Below, in pieces: positions 11,061 to 23,137 of a stretch of DNA of 64,000 nt. The DNA comes from Zygnema cylindricum. Lineage: Eukaryota > Streptophyta > Zygnematophyceae > Zygnematales > Zygnemataceae. The DNA lies in NCBI GenBank assembly GCA_037447655.1, contig JBBHKE010001620.1, forward strand, positions 24,390 through 88,389, written 5' to 3'. How positions within the stretch are numbered: the stretch's first letter is position 1; each line of letters opens with the position of its first letter. The notes beneath the pieces are model-generated. The model was given only the letters and a program-made list of their open reading frames with translations. It was not told the origin of the DNA and did no database searches. A program made the position numbers and the translations under genes.

Positions 11061-12559
11061 TATCATCAAGAATTCCTTTCTTCTCGGAGGAAAAATACTC
11101 TTATTGGGCGGATATGGTGAAGATACACTTCGAAAATGTTAACCTTTTGGATATTTTGGATGGTTTACTGGCGGAAACGGATTCGTCTTGGCCAAAGAAA
11201 AATTTGCAAGCTCGGTCGCTTTTGAAATTCTGTATCTCAAAAAAATTGGTTATGTCGCGGATAAAAATGAAAAAGGCGAACGATATCTGGAAATCTCTCA
11301 AGGATGATTTTGAAAAGGCTAATGTTAAAGAAGAACTATTTTTGGCTGGACGAATTTGGGACTACAAATACACGAGTGGCACAATGGCAAAATATTGTAA
11401 CAAATTTCGAATACTAATAGATTCTCATGCTTGTGCAGGTGGATCTTTTCCTCAGTTTCACTAGGTTGCTTTGCTAATGAGAGGTTTCCCTACTACTATG
11501 AAAGCATTCTGTGATAGGTTAAAACAAAAAGATAAAGCTAAGTGGACACTACAGTTAGCTATTAATTTGATATTCGAAGAGGAAGCAGATTCTAAAATTC
11601 TTAAGGGTGAAAAGTAAGTAGAGACATTTAGCACAGAATTTGACAAAAAACATTAGTTTAATCATCCGAGAAATCAGTTTAATCAGAATCATAATCAATT
11701 TTGACAGTTTAATCAAAGAGGAAATAGACAACCTTTCAATGTTGTTTTTATTGTAATGAAAAAGGTCATGGATATAAATTCTGTCCTAAGCTTAAAAAAG
11801 CTAATAAAACAGGTATGTACAGGCTTGGCCTGGATGGCAACAAAGCCAACTTCATCAAGGCTTCACGGGATCATCACAACGAGGAAATACACTCTTCTCG
11901 GCGTCTTCATCTCATCAGGACGAGTCTCTTTCACTCTCGGACAACAAGGTTGATGATCTATTTGCTATGGCGGCAGCAATGGAGGGCGCGAAAGACAATG
12001 GATAGATAATGGACACGGGAGTGTCGGCCCACATGTGCTCGAACAAGGCAGTATTAAAAAATCTGAAATCAACATCGGAGAAAAATATCTACTATGCATG
12101 TGGAGTGATTGTGCAAACGCGGGGTGTAAGTGATTTCTCCTTGTTAGTTGATATAGAAGGCAAGGCAGTTGAGAGAACTCTTCATAATGTTCTCTATGTA
12201 TCAGATTTGAAAAAAAAAATGTTTCAACTTCTTTGGCAGAAAGTAAAGGGTTTGAGGTCAATCTGAAAAATGGCAGGCAGGTTGTTAACAAAAATGGAAA
12301 AATTGCAGATACGGGAACTAGAGATGCTAGCAAAATGTATCAAATAGATATGCTCGATAATAAAGAAAATGATGTTTTGTATTCCGGTGCATTATCCTCA
12401 TATGAGCTATGGCATAAAAAATTAGGCCATGTGAACTATGGCAGTATGAAAAAGATGGTCAATGCTGGTAAAATAGAAGGAGTTACTCTGTCAAATCAAT
12501 CACCTAAAACGTGTGATGGCTGTGCATTAGAAAAAATACACAGATTACCGTTTCCTTAA

Positions 12560-12620
12560 GAGTCTGAACATAAGTATACTAAACTTGACAGAGTCTGAAC
12601 ATAAGTATACTAAACTTGTG
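12560..12620 (+). repeat. 31-bp tandem duplication in Copia-1 integrase
   Basis: GAGTCTGAACATAAGTATAC occurs at about 12560 and again at 12591. The duplication disrupts the frame between the zinc-binding and catalytic parts of integrase. Confidence 0.8.
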
Positions 12621-13304
12621 CAAGTCATTCACTCTGATGTTTTCGGCCCTGCAAAGGTACCATATGCCGGGGGGATGAAATATATTGTTACGTTTACAGA
12701 TGATTTTGCGAGATTTACTAAAGTCAACTTCATGAAGGCTAAGAGTGAAGTCTTCACTCATTTTCAACACTACACAGCATGGGCGGAGAAACTACACGGT
12801 TTGTCATTTCTGGAGCTCAGATCGGACAATGGCGATGAAGTAATAAGTCATAAACTAAGTGTTCCATACTCTCCGGAACAAAATGGGGTCTCAGAAAGAC
12901 TAAATTGAACTATCATAGAAAGCTCTAGGTCCATGCTTGCGGATAAGGACGTCGATCCGAAATTCTAGACTGAAGCATTAAATTGTGCAGTTTATATCAA
13001 AAATAGGATAGGTTCAAAATCAGTAGAAACCAATCCATACGAGATCTGGACGGGTAGAAAACCGGATGTCAGTCATTTCAATGTATTTGGAAGTAAATGC
13101 TTTATTATAGATACGTCTAATGATAAATGGAATATGGAGCCTAAGGGATTGTCGAGAATTTTGGTAGGATAGGATGCTCACTCTAAAGGTTATAGAGTCT
13201 TTGTTTTTGAGAGGCAAAAAATTATAGTAGCAAATAACATAGTTGTCAAGGATGAACTAGACTCGATAGACAAATTTAAAATGACAGAGTAGCAAAAGCA
13301 GCGA

Positions 13305-13393
13305 AAAGTACAAGAATATGTCATTTTAGATAGCATCCATAATATTGTGAAAGTACAAGAATATGTCATTTTAGATAGCATCCATAATATTGT
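13305..13393 (+). repeat. 45-bp tandem duplication in Copia-1
   Basis: Two consecutive copies of a unit starting AAAGTACAAGAATATGTC, at 13305-13349 and 13350-13393, downstream of the integrase region. Confidence 0.85.
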
Positions 13394-15350
13394 CCCACAG
13401 ATGCAGAATCACCAGTGGTAACACAAGAGTCGGAACATAATCGGGTTCCCCAACAAGTTCATTTTGAAGCGGACCAACAACAGTCAATGCCTACAGATCG
13501 CAACCAGCGCAACAAGCGCAACGCACGGGATCTGACAATTCCAGCCTCATAATTTTTGGGGAGAAAAAGATCCAGAGCCGTCTGCAAGCAAGTTCTCACT
13601 TCGCCTACTCGTCAGCCTCATGGGAGCATCTAACCATCCAGGAAGCTTTCTCATCACCGGAGAGGAACCACTGGAACGAGGCGGCAAACGATAAGATGAA
13701 GTCGATCAGGGAGGCTCACAAATGAGAGCTTGTGGACCTTCCTTCGGAATGAAAAGCAATCGGCAGCAAATGGGTATTCAAGGTGAAGTTAAACTCAGAT
13801 AATACCATTGAACGATATAAGGCTATACTTGTGGCAAAGAGGTATAATCAAAAAGAAGGAATTGATTTTGAAGAAACTTTTTCTCATGTTGTAAGATTTT
13901 CGACAGTTACGATTTTGCTATCTCTAGCTGCTCTAGAAGATATGGAATTACATCAGATGGATGTAACGACGACCTTTTTGCATGAAGAACTAGACGAGAC
14001 CATTTATAAGGAGCAGCATGAAATGTATGCAAAACCAGGAAAAGAGCACTTAGTATGCAAACTGCCAAAATATTTGTATGGCCTAAAATAGGCCCCCAGG
14101 CAATAGAATCTAAAACTTGATGAATTTTTAACTAGCCTATGATTTAAAAGGATAAGTTCTCATCACTCCATGTATGTTTTAAAAGGTTGGGATATAATAA
14201 TGTACATAGAGGTGTATGCAGATGTTTTACTATTAGTTAGCAAATCAATGGATGAAATTAACAAACTTTAAATTGCTTTAAACTCGCGGTTTGATATTGA
14301 AGACCTCCGTGAGGCGAAATATGTTTTGGATATCTACGTAGAGAGGGACAGCAAAAACACATTAATTAAATTGACTCAAAAGGAGGCTATTGGAAACATG
14401 TTAGATGAATATGGAATGCAAGGGGCAAAAGGATGTATAACACCAATGTAGTTTCAGCATAAGTTAGAGGGGGAACAAACAGAACCGGGTGTCATTGTCA
14501 GTGAAATTTTTGAGTCAGGGGAGGATGATCCTATGACACTGATACCTTAGAGACAGATAGTGGGAAGTTTAATATATTTCATGAATTGTACCCGTTTGGA
14601 TATTGCTGCAGCAGTTGGGGTACTGAGCAGAAGTCTAGAGAATCCGAGGAAATCTGACTGTGATGCAGCAAGAAGAGTTTTAAGATACTTGGCAGAAACC
14701 AAAGACCTCAAACTCGCACTAGGCGGAGGAGAAGTCAAGCTGCAAACATGGAGTGATGCAAGCTATGGCGACATGCCAAGCCGAAAATCCACCACGGGAT
14801 TCGTTCTACAAATTGGGAACGGTACTTGCTGTTGGAGCAGCAAACTTCAAAAGGTCACGGCACAATCGACGATAGAGTCAAAATTTATGGCAGCGAGCTC
14901 GACCCTCAAAGAACTCTTATGGGTGAAATCCATGTTGCAAAAATTGGGATACATGCAGGTTGGTCCACAGGTGATCTGGTGTGAAAACCAGGCTGCCATT
15001 GCCATTGCTTCTAACCCGAGCCACCACTCCAAAAGCAATCACATGGATATAAGGTTACACTTTGTAAGAGAAAAAGTGTTCTCTAGATTGATTAAACTAT
15101 GTTATTTGCTAGATGCTAAAATGATTGCAGATATGGTCACTAAAGCTCTTCGTGCTCCTAAGTTGAAGTATTGTAGCGATGCAGTGGGATTAAGTGAATA
15201 GTTGAGTTGCTGCACTACTATACTGCCATGCTGCGCTAGACCAACAACGGGGATGTAGTGGGACTAGGTGACTTGCTAAATTGCTATGTTGCAATGCTGC
15301 GATGCTGCCCTAGTTCGACATCGTAGCTGCGCTGGCATACTGAGTCTAAA

Positions 15351-15362
15351 GCTTTAGGGGAG
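15351..15362 (+). promoter_or_regulatory. Copia-1 polypurine tract
   Basis: GCTTTAGGGGAG ends immediately before TGTTAT of the 3' LTR. The AGGGGAG core is conserved in Copia-2. Expected role: plus-strand DNA priming. Confidence 0.8.
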
Positions 15363-16336
15363 TGTTATTTTTGGAAAGTTTTAAGTCTTAGCAAATTTAT
15401 AGGACGGCGAAAAAATAGATCTATAGGGACATGCGTCGTCACTTGAAGCACAGTGGAGGTTTTTTGAATGGTACCTACACCAACATTGGAACAACGCACC
15501 TGCGACGTTGATGGAACAAGCACAGCTGCGGTTATTTTTGATATGGTCCGTAGGGACGAACGCAACCTGGGACACAACGGGACAAACGCAACTACTGATA
15601 TTTTGGTACAGGACAACGCAGTTGCTATGCAACAAGACAAACGCAGCTGCGACTATTTTTGGTATGGGACAACGGAGCTGCTACGAAGCTACAGATATTT
15701 GAATGTGATCACGAATTGGACTGCGCTGCTACGGTCGATATGAATCAAGTCAACGGAAGAGATTTATAAAAGAATAGTTAAGTGACTCGCTGAAAGATGT
15801 TCTGTAACAACCGGATGGACTTACCCAGACAATTGTCACTAAGCTGGGAGACAAGTATTTGAACAAATCACATGTATAGGATTCTCAGTAATATTGATTG
15901 TATAGTGATATATTAGTTTTAGCGTGTTTAGGAGCACTTAGACCTTAGTGGCGGTCGTATCTTTTGAAAACACTTGTATCGGCGTTACATCACTATGTTG
16001 TTACATAGGGAGTGAAGAGTATAAGACTTAGGAAGTAGAATATTTTATGTATTCGGACAACCAGACTGTGTAATCTGAATGCTATTTTTGGGAAACTTAT
16101 GAGTTGCATATCTTGGTGTATGTTGGATAAATTGGGCTCAAATTTTGGGAGTTGTCAGACTTTGTGATACACTATACTCTGGTATTGTTTGAAGCAGTTT
16201 CAAGCTTTATATCAACTTTATTGAGCATTAGAAAGCAGTTGTTTGATAGGATTCTTGGTAAGCTACTATGGTGAATTATGTCTACTTCTACTAGTATTGC
16301 TGCCGCTCCACCTGCTCCAGTGGTCGTAGAACAACT
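15363..16336 (+). repeat. 3' LTR of Copia-1
   Basis: Starts TGTTATTTTTGG. Near its end it carries the duplicated gag start (ATG at about 16279) and finishes AACAACT against AACAACA in the 5' LTR. Many substitutions relative to the 5' LTR. Confidence 0.88.
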
Positions 16337-16756
16337 ATCACAAGTGAGCATGACGTCACAATGTCACCAAATCCTAAATATTTGCAATAGTCGTTGTTTT
16401 TGTTGGCGTCACCAATTGTCGGACGTTTCGTAGTCGTCTTCAACCGTCACAAAATTGTACACACGTCTACAACCATCACATTTCATAGTTCCGATTTCAT
16501 TTTCGCACATAGGGACGCTTTTCAAAGTAGTACGGAGAATCTTCACTACAATCCAAAATACTTTATCAAAGTACCAATTACATGGGGAAACCCCTTTAGT
16601 GTCGACTGTCGAGTCTACACCATAAGTGGCATGTATTTTGTACGATTCAATGATAGATTAAAGGTACACTTCGGTGACACCGTCCGAACATAAAAGCATT
16701 GGCAAAGATATCGATAAAAGTACATATGTTTTTTAAGTCACTTCTGTCGAGGCTTA

Positions 16757-17721
16757 GAGGTATGTCCCCATGTATTAAAGTATCGACTTTTCGTGTCGTT
16801 TTACAGCAAAACGCAGTTTTGTACAAGAAAAAAGTTAGCCGTACAAAAATATAAACTTTTCAAAAGTACAGCAAACGTCAAGTCGATACTTTTGAAGTAC
16901 TTCATGTTTGTCGTCACGTGAATAAATTTTGGCATTTTCTTTTTTTCGACCCCCCGGCAAGACTACCCAGCCCGTCAAAAAACTTCATCAAAAATCGCCT
17001 CGCGCCTAAATTTTGAGGGAAAGTATCACCCAAACAGCGAATGAAAAACAACCCACGCACGCGACACAAGAGTGGGAAAATTTTAGGACGAGGGAGAGTA
17101 CTCGCTATTTTTCTCCTTGCCCGTCACGCGCATGTACGGAAAAGACAAGGATGTACCGAAAAAACTATGCAGGGGTCTCGGACCTCCACTTTCATTCATG
17201 GGTCCTCGGTAAGAATTTGCGTCTTCGTCACATCTCCCCTCTCCCTCTCACACTATCACTTTTATCTCACACTTTTTGGAACAAGTCACGATAAAACAAG
17301 TATGAAATGAGAGATATTTCAAAAATAATTATTTTGACTATGTTTATGTATATTTTTATAGCAAGTAGAGCGAGAAAAGTCGAGAAATTGAGCTCGCGTA
17401 GCCATGGCCGAAAGTTATTGAATTTGTGACGTCAATGTTGTCACAAGTGAGCATGGCGTCACTATGTCACAAAACCCTAAACATCTATCATGTCACAAAA
17501 TTACAAAAATGTAGACGTCTACAACTGTCGCTGTTTTAATTTGCGTCACCAATTCCGTAGTCGTCGTAAACCGTCACTAAGTTATACGTACATCTACAAC
17601 CGTCACATGTCAAAGTTTCAATTTCATTTTCGCACATTGGGACACTCTTCAAATAAGTAGAGAGCACTTCACTACAATCCAAAATACTTTTTCAAAGTAT
17701 CAATTACATGGTGACATACCC
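16757..17721. mobile_element. PIF-like element P3, uninterrupted
   Basis: Left end GAGGTATGTCCCCATG after TTA (16754-16756), right end CATGGTGACATACCC before TAA. About 965 bp, non-coding. It is the intact reference for P2 and shows the pre-insertion sequence GTTGTCACAAGTGAGCATGG at the place where Copia-1 sits in P2. Confidence 0.75.
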
Positions 17722-18587
17722 TAAGTCAACTTCCACTTTTTCGAGAGCTCACATTATGTTTCCAACCACCCAATTGAAGGTCCATTTACTTTGTTCCTCG
17801 TACGGAGTGAAACAAACTGTAATTTATGATTTTGTGTGAAATACAATCGCAAATATTTACACGAAAACAAGGTATTTCAACTGTCGACACAGTAGCGGAG
17901 TATGTAAAAATAAAGGTTTCACATACACTCCCTCCTTGCGATCGGTCTAAAGGTCTTCAAAACCCTTAAAGTTACTTGGAGTTCTCCATGGTGCTTAAAG
18001 AACCATTGAAGATATACTCCTCACAGATTCGACCTAGACATATGTCCCTTCTCATGACGCATTCCATTCCCGCATGCAGCTCGAGACCCACTTTCCTTGA
18101 AAAAATTGAGATTAGGATCATCAACACAAGAGAAATCAATCGGTCCGGTAATGGTTTTTAAATATTAAGACAAACACTTACAACAACTTCCCTTTATCTT
18201 ACTCGCACTCTAAACAATTCTCTCATCTTGTTCCACCTTTCATGACGGCTTCATGGACATCCTCCAAACTTCGTTAGGAAGTGGGGCTTTTGATCGCGAC
18301 TCTAGGCTTATGGCCCACCTTCATGCTTCTCTTCCCATCTTTGTAGGCCGATGGGTTTGCTATTGACGTCACGTTTTGCTCCCGATTATATTTGGGAAGT
18401 TATTGCCATATTGTCTCCACTCTCGTTTTCTATCAAGGGACACTCTAGTTCTTACTACCGTTGCCACTCGTGTTTCGAACCGTGTGTTCTCCTTCCAAAG
18501 GTTTATTTTGGATGAGTGATGTTCCTTCCTCGTGCTCTTATCGTTATTATGCTGGTTAACGTGATTAAAATGAAAAATTGTTCACTA
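17722..18587. other. Gene-free stretch
   Basis: No coding exon, RNA gene or structured repeat recognised. The 61-codon ORF at 17976-18161 has no recognised domain. Confidence 0.4.
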
Positions 18588-19170
18588 CACCACCAATCGT
18601 TATTAGCGTTAGGAACGCTATATCGACAATTTCAAAAGTTTGACCCCAAAACTTGAAATATAACTAATTACAAAAGATTTTTTTCTACTTTAACTATGGT
18701 TATGGTGAATTAGCGGTAATAATTTTAATTTGAGATCTTCCTAAATAGTGTGGTGTACGGACGTGTCAGTCTGGCAAAATGGTATTTTGTTAAGTAAAAA
18801 ACTACGGAATATGGATTAAAATAATCGGGATCGCTCATAAAATTGCGCTCAAAATGAAAGGCAGAATAACATCGTAGCTATTTTAGTGTAAAGATATTGA
18901 TCGCGTATCAATTATAAGTGAGAAAACCCAGATTAGAGTTATGAATAAATTAGAGGAAAAGGACGCAACAGTGTACTATTTGTCAAATTTTGTGTTTTTA
19001 CCTATTTTACTGTGAAGATCTTGATGGCAGATCGGTTGTACCCAAATCAACGTTAGGGATCACTTAGAGTAATTGTTTTTTTTTTACCTTTAATAACTCA
19101 AATTAGCGTTAATAAAGCTAATTATTTTTTAACACTACTAATTTTTAAACGCTAATAACGATTGGCGGTC
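18588..19170. mobile_element. TA-MITE (family 2)
   Basis: Left TIR CACCACCAATCGTTATTAGC after TA (18586-18587); right TIR CTAATAACGATTGGCGGTC before TA (19171-19172). A TA target duplication suggests the Tc1/mariner or Stowaway type. 583 bp, non-coding. Confidence 0.75.
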
Positions 19171-19172
19171 TA

Positions 19173-20454
19173 CCATTAAATGCTAAAGTTGGAAAATCCA
19201 AAGTGAAATAACAAATTCTACACTAGTTAGGCAACAGTAAAAGAAAAAACATTGAAAACAATAAAAACACAAACAAATACCAAAACCAAACTACAAGAGC
19301 CTTAAAAACCACGCTATACAAAAACTATAGAGGACAAACTGGGCCGTTGGCCCTAAAACTAAAACAATCCACACTAAATATCAAGTGACAAATACTTTCA
19401 ATGTGCACGGGGTCTTACCAAACCAAACAGTTCAAAATGTCAACTGGTTCAAAATCATCGAGTATAAAAATTGACTAGTCGGAAATGTTTTGTTGTTAGC
19501 TCAACGGTAAAGAGTGTTTCAACTTACATAAACGTATTGAATCTTATAAGGCCTTACATAATTCATTAACACTTTGACGTTAAATATTTAATAGCAGGCA
19601 CTTCAATCACATACAACATGATGTATATGTTTTATCTAAATACAATTATACTTGACAAAGCTTTAAAATTGTTTGTATTCAACAAGGTATATTAGTACGA
19701 CATATCAACGTGATGGTGAGTGTTTCATACAATTATAATAACCTACATGGGGACCGCATAAAAAAACCCAATAACCAAAATTTATTGCATAAAAGAATGT
19801 TGCAACGGCGTGGATTATTGTAACACGAGGAACATTCCTTTCACTAACCCCACTTTTTCGGTCTACCATTATTAGCCCAAATATTAAACAAAAACTAAAT
19901 GGAACGCTGGAGGGCACCTTCATTCATATATTGATTGTACAACCATAAGTTTTTCACATACATACCAAACAAATATTTTTTTTGACACGCATACACGACT
20001 ATTGCACCTAACGCCAAGAATTCAAGGCGTGGGTAAAAACAAACTACTCTAGAAGGTTTATATGTCTACTGAAAATAAATTTTGAGGTAGGTAAAAGTTA
20101 ATATATTTTGAGGTGTTTTTTTTTTTAGGCTCATACTATAATCGAGGTTACCTTTGATTATGTTTCTTCACAATACACTAAATTATTTGTCAATATAAGT
20201 TGGGGAAGATACGCATAATTTAATCATTTTATCTCATCACGATTCGTGAAACATCAATAACCTCGTATTCGTTGGAAATAATTATACTTTGTATCATAAC
20301 TAAAGTGTGGGAAAACTGTTTCAAAAGTCGTAAACGGTAACTTTATAATGTGCATGTGTTATGTGTTATATCACGTGTACAGGGAGGGAAACCACAAATA
20401 ACATATTTAATTGTTTTCGAACGTTTTCACGATAGTATATATCTAGCGTTTTGT
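19173..20454. other. AT-rich gene-free stretch
   Basis: No gene supported. A tRNA-like A-box (TTAGCTCAACGGTAAAGAG, about 19496-19514) is present, but no convincing B-box or cloverleaf follows. Confidence 0.4.
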
Positions 20455-20720
20455 TGATATTTGAGTATTTTCTAGGTCTTTATAGAAAAAGAGCAAAGGC
20501 AGTCTGTCCCTAACTCCCTTCTCCAAGCCCCCACACTTGTTGTAGTCACTGAAGGCTTGATAGGGAGCTAGAGCCATGGCTGCCTAAAGCTCATTAGAGA
20601 AGACATGGGGTGGATTAGATATATTTACTAAAAGTTAGTTGCCGGACCCGGAAATTGATTCTGGTACCTGCCGTCCGTCAATTGCACATAGACGACTCTG
20701 ACCGTTAGGCTAGGTCACAT
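20455..20720 (-). mobile_element. tRNA-derived SINE, copy 1
   Basis: On the minus strand a tRNA-like head with an A-box (TAGCCTAACGGTCAG) and a weaker B-box region (about 20710-20636) is followed by a body containing CCATGGCTCTAGCTCCCTAT and ending GAAAATACTC. The same head-body order occurs in copy 2 about 415 bp away, so head and body form one unit. An internal RNA polymerase III promoter is expected for such elements. Confidence 0.6.
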
Positions 20721-20859
20721 ATTACGATATACTTAGATTTGGTAATTATATAAATCGTTACATGTAGATTAATTCGTTTAACGGCGAATAGATACTTAGT
20801 GCATAGATACAGTTTGAATTAGTGCGTAGTACTGTACGCGGACAGAACGGTGTAGAAAC

Positions 20860-21142
20860 TAATGGTTTTATTAGTATTTTCTAGATCTGAAAAGAAATAT
20901 AGAAGTCGAGGCAGTCTATCTCTAACTTCTCTCTCCAACTCTCAAACTTGTCGCAGTCACTGAGAAATTGGAGAGGAAGCTAGAGCCATGGCTACCTTGG
21001 CTATCCTGGGGTTTACGGGAATTTTATGTTAGTGTTTATTTATTTAATTAAAAGGTATGTGCCGGCGGCAGGATTTGATCCATGTACCTGCCGGCCGGCA
21101 GATAGGAAGTAGCCGGTAGCCTTAGCCGTTAAGTCTAGCAGT
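20860..21142 (-). mobile_element. tRNA-derived SINE, copy 2
   Basis: Minus-strand head with A-box TAGACTTAACGGCTAAG and B-box GGATCAAATCC (consensus GGTTCGAATCC) about 55 bp apart, then a body matching copy 1 (CCATGGCTCTAGCTTCCTCT, AGACTGCCTCGACTTC, GAAAATACTAATAAAA). Confidence 0.65.
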
Positions 21143-21269
21143 AGTGTTACGTAAAATATAGTTTGATATTTATTTAAATGATTATGCGTGCGATAAACCA
21201 TTTAACTGAAATGAATTACGGGATACATAGATCCACTAAAATATAAATGTACGACTTACAGTACGGACA

Positions 21270-21899
21270 CAAATCAGTACCGCGCATTTGTTTCGTAAAT
21301 GAAACAAATACCGCGCATGTATTTATTACGGCTACGATTAAAGCCGACTTTAATCGGACGGCCGAGATTAGCGCCGAGATCGCGGAGGAAGATTTCGGCG
21401 GTTTGTGGCCATCGCCACATCGGATGACGCGTGGCGAATTTCCGTTGGATTGTGGAATCTCCGGAGATTATGGCACCGAATCCGGATTTGACATGTGTCG
21501 ACATTTTGGCCATGTCGTATAATGTCCGTACATAAAGTACACCGGCAACTGTACTTTTACGTACGGAACTCAATTCTGATTGGTTCCGTACATCAGTAGA
21601 TAGAGTTTGTGAGAGAGATAGGACTTAGAAAAATTAGAAGATAGGACCCTCTCTCCCAGAGAGCTTCTGTACAAAAGGTCAACTTTGACCCTCCATAACT
21701 TACTGCTCAGGGGAGCAAATTCAGAGATTCTTTTTGCTATCGACTCAGGGGAGTCTTGTCTTCACAGGGGTGAAGTTGGTCAGAGTTTTTGTCTGCCAGG
21801 GTGGCAGTTAATTTTGCTTAAACACAAAGGGGCCAGGATTATCCTAGAGGCTTCTTGGAAGTTGTCCACTCTGAGGACTTATGGAGGTCTCAGAGTTTC
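21270..21899 (+). repeat. Long direct repeat, copy 1
   Basis: Begins with a palindrome around GCATTTGTTTCG...CGAAACAAATACCGCGC-type sequence and ends GGAGGTCTCAGAGTTTCA. It shares with copy 2 the ordered blocks CGGACGGCCG, GACATTTTGGCCATGTCGTA, AGTACACCGGCA, CAGTAGATAGAGTTT and TTTTTGTCTGCCAGGGTGGC. It could be an LTR-like unit or a large tandem repeat. No coding frame is conserved. Confidence 0.6.
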
Positions 21900-22680
21900 A
21901 AACGGATATCGCGCATTTGTTTCGATAGCGAAACAAATACCGCGCGTCGAATTTTAGCGGCTATGATTATAGCCGGTTTTGATCGGACGGCCGCTATAGG
22001 CGTCGCGATCACGGAAAAGGTACTTTTGGCGTTTTACGGTATTTGACACGTCAGATGACACGTGGCATGATAACATTGGATTACAGGGATTCCGGAGATT
22101 ACAGGAACTAATCTTGATTTGACACGTGTCGACATTTTGGCCATGTCGTACAATGGTCATACAGAAAGTACACCGGCACCTGTACTTTTCTGTACGACAC
22201 AGTAATTTGATTGGTGCCGTACTTCAGTAGATAGAGTTTTAGAGAGGGAATAGGACTTAGAAAATTTTGGGTAGATTGCTGCCTCTCCCAGAGAGCACCA
22301 TGTATAAATGGCAAACTTTGGCCAGCCAATACTATCAATTTACTTGACCATTTTCAGTGATTCTTTTTGCCGCGGACTCAAGGGAGTCCAGGCTACACAG
22401 GGGTGTAGTCGGTCAGAGTTTTTGTCTGCCAGGGTGGCTGCATTTATAATGGAAAGTCAAAGTGGGTGAATATGTCCAAATCTCATATTCTAACTTTGCA
22501 TTCTGTGGTGGAACTGAGCACACAGAAAGTGTTATTTCACAGGGGTGAATCTATATTGGGATTGTGACTGTCAAGGGGTCAGTCATTTGGGTTTATATTA
22601 ACTTGGAGTCGGCACTATCTAGATTAGCTTCTTTTGGATCTGCATACTCTGAGGGCCAATGGAGGTCTCAGAGTTTCACG
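21900..22680 (+). repeat. Long direct repeat, copy 2
   Basis: Directly follows copy 1 and ends with the same GGAGGTCTCAGAGTTTCA. It is longer by an internal block of about 150 bp (22440-22600). A TATA-like GTATAAATGG lies at about 22303. Two abutting copies resemble two LTRs without an internal region, but no primer-binding site or target duplication was seen. Confidence 0.6.
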
Positions 22681-22764
22681 TTTTGATATGTTATTATTAT
22701 CAATCATGAGTATCAGGTAATTTTCAATAGATAAATCTCATAAACGATGTTGTCATTTATTGAG

Positions 22765-23137
22765 TAGTGAGGTGTCCGAATGTATCGTTATACGACCAAC
22801 AACAGTTATCGCCGATAATTGTCAATTGTGGGCGGTGGTATGTACTAGAGTACAGAAGTGTGGTACGGAACTAAAGTGTGAAATTCGTATGGAGTTATAA
22901 CGGTTAGAGGAGGAAGGGGGGCTTCTAGATAATTTTCCACAATCCATGCGATACCATAGTATAATTTTATTGTCGATAGTTGTCGGCTTCGTATCATCAC
23001 TAGATTATTGCGATAGCTCAAAGTTTTACCACGATAGTTTATTTCCATAAATATATCGAACCAATGTATTGATTATCGATAAGTAAAACAAAAATACATG
23101 TCTATTATCGACAATTGGTTACCGATACACAACACTA
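22765..23137. mobile_element. hAT-like element (family 1), copy D
   Basis: Left end TAGTGAGGTGTCCGAATG, right end ACCGATACACAACACTA, interior rich in TATCGCCGATAATTG motifs. No matching 8-bp flanks, so it is old or truncated. Confidence 0.45.

Larger units (their letters stand above)
10991..15201 (+). pseudogene. Copia-1 gag-pol polyprotein, broken
   Basis: Gag begins at 10991 inside the LTR, or at the ATG overlapping the primer-binding site (11053), and stops at a TAG at 11462. The zinc knuckle (C-x2-C-x4-H-x4-C) is at 11743-11784, the protease motif MDTG near 12009. The integrase zinc region (WHKKLGH, CDGC) and core (IHSDV, RSDNG, SERLN) span about 12400-12905; compared with Copia-2, about 16 residues are missing between RSDNG and SERLN. 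RT follows (13783-14560) with the usual YVDD replaced by YADV near 14215. RNase H with the usual WSDASYGD and DIRLHFVRE motifs is at 14560-15201. Multiple stops and frameshifts occur, several explained by C-to-T or G-to-A change. It also carries 31-bp and 45-bp internal duplications. Not functional. Confidence 0.9.
10064..16336 (+). mobile_element. Copia-1, Ty1/copia LTR retrotransposon, degenerate
   Basis: Complete outline: LTR 10064-11049, primer-binding site, gag-pol, polypurine tract, LTR 15363-16336. Target duplication TTCAC (10059-10063) versus ATCAC (16337-16341), one mismatch. The host sequence on either side continues as one PIF-like element. The order gag, zinc knuckle, protease, integrase, RT, RNase H identifies Ty1/copia. 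Clear LTR divergence and many stop codons indicate an old, inactive copy. It belongs to the same family as Copia-2 at 43200-49376. Confidence 0.93.
9394..16595. mobile_element. PIF-like element P2, split by Copia-1
   Basis: Left end GGGGGTATCCCCATG after TTA (9391-9393) and right end CATGGGGAAACCCCT before TTA (16596-16598). Without the Copia insertion it is about 920 bp. Its internal sequence aligns with P3 (16757-17721), for example CCAAACAGCGAATGAAAAAC and GGACGAGGGAGAGTACT, which shows where the retrotransposon entered. Non-coding. Confidence 0.75.

Noticed and set aside
19490-19560. tRNA gene suggested by TTAGCTCAACGGTAAAGAG
   Set aside because: No cloverleaf, no clear B-box and no acceptor stem.
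21247-21573. Overlapping ORFs on both strands in the direct repeat
   Set aside because: The frame is not kept in the second repeat copy at 21900-22680.
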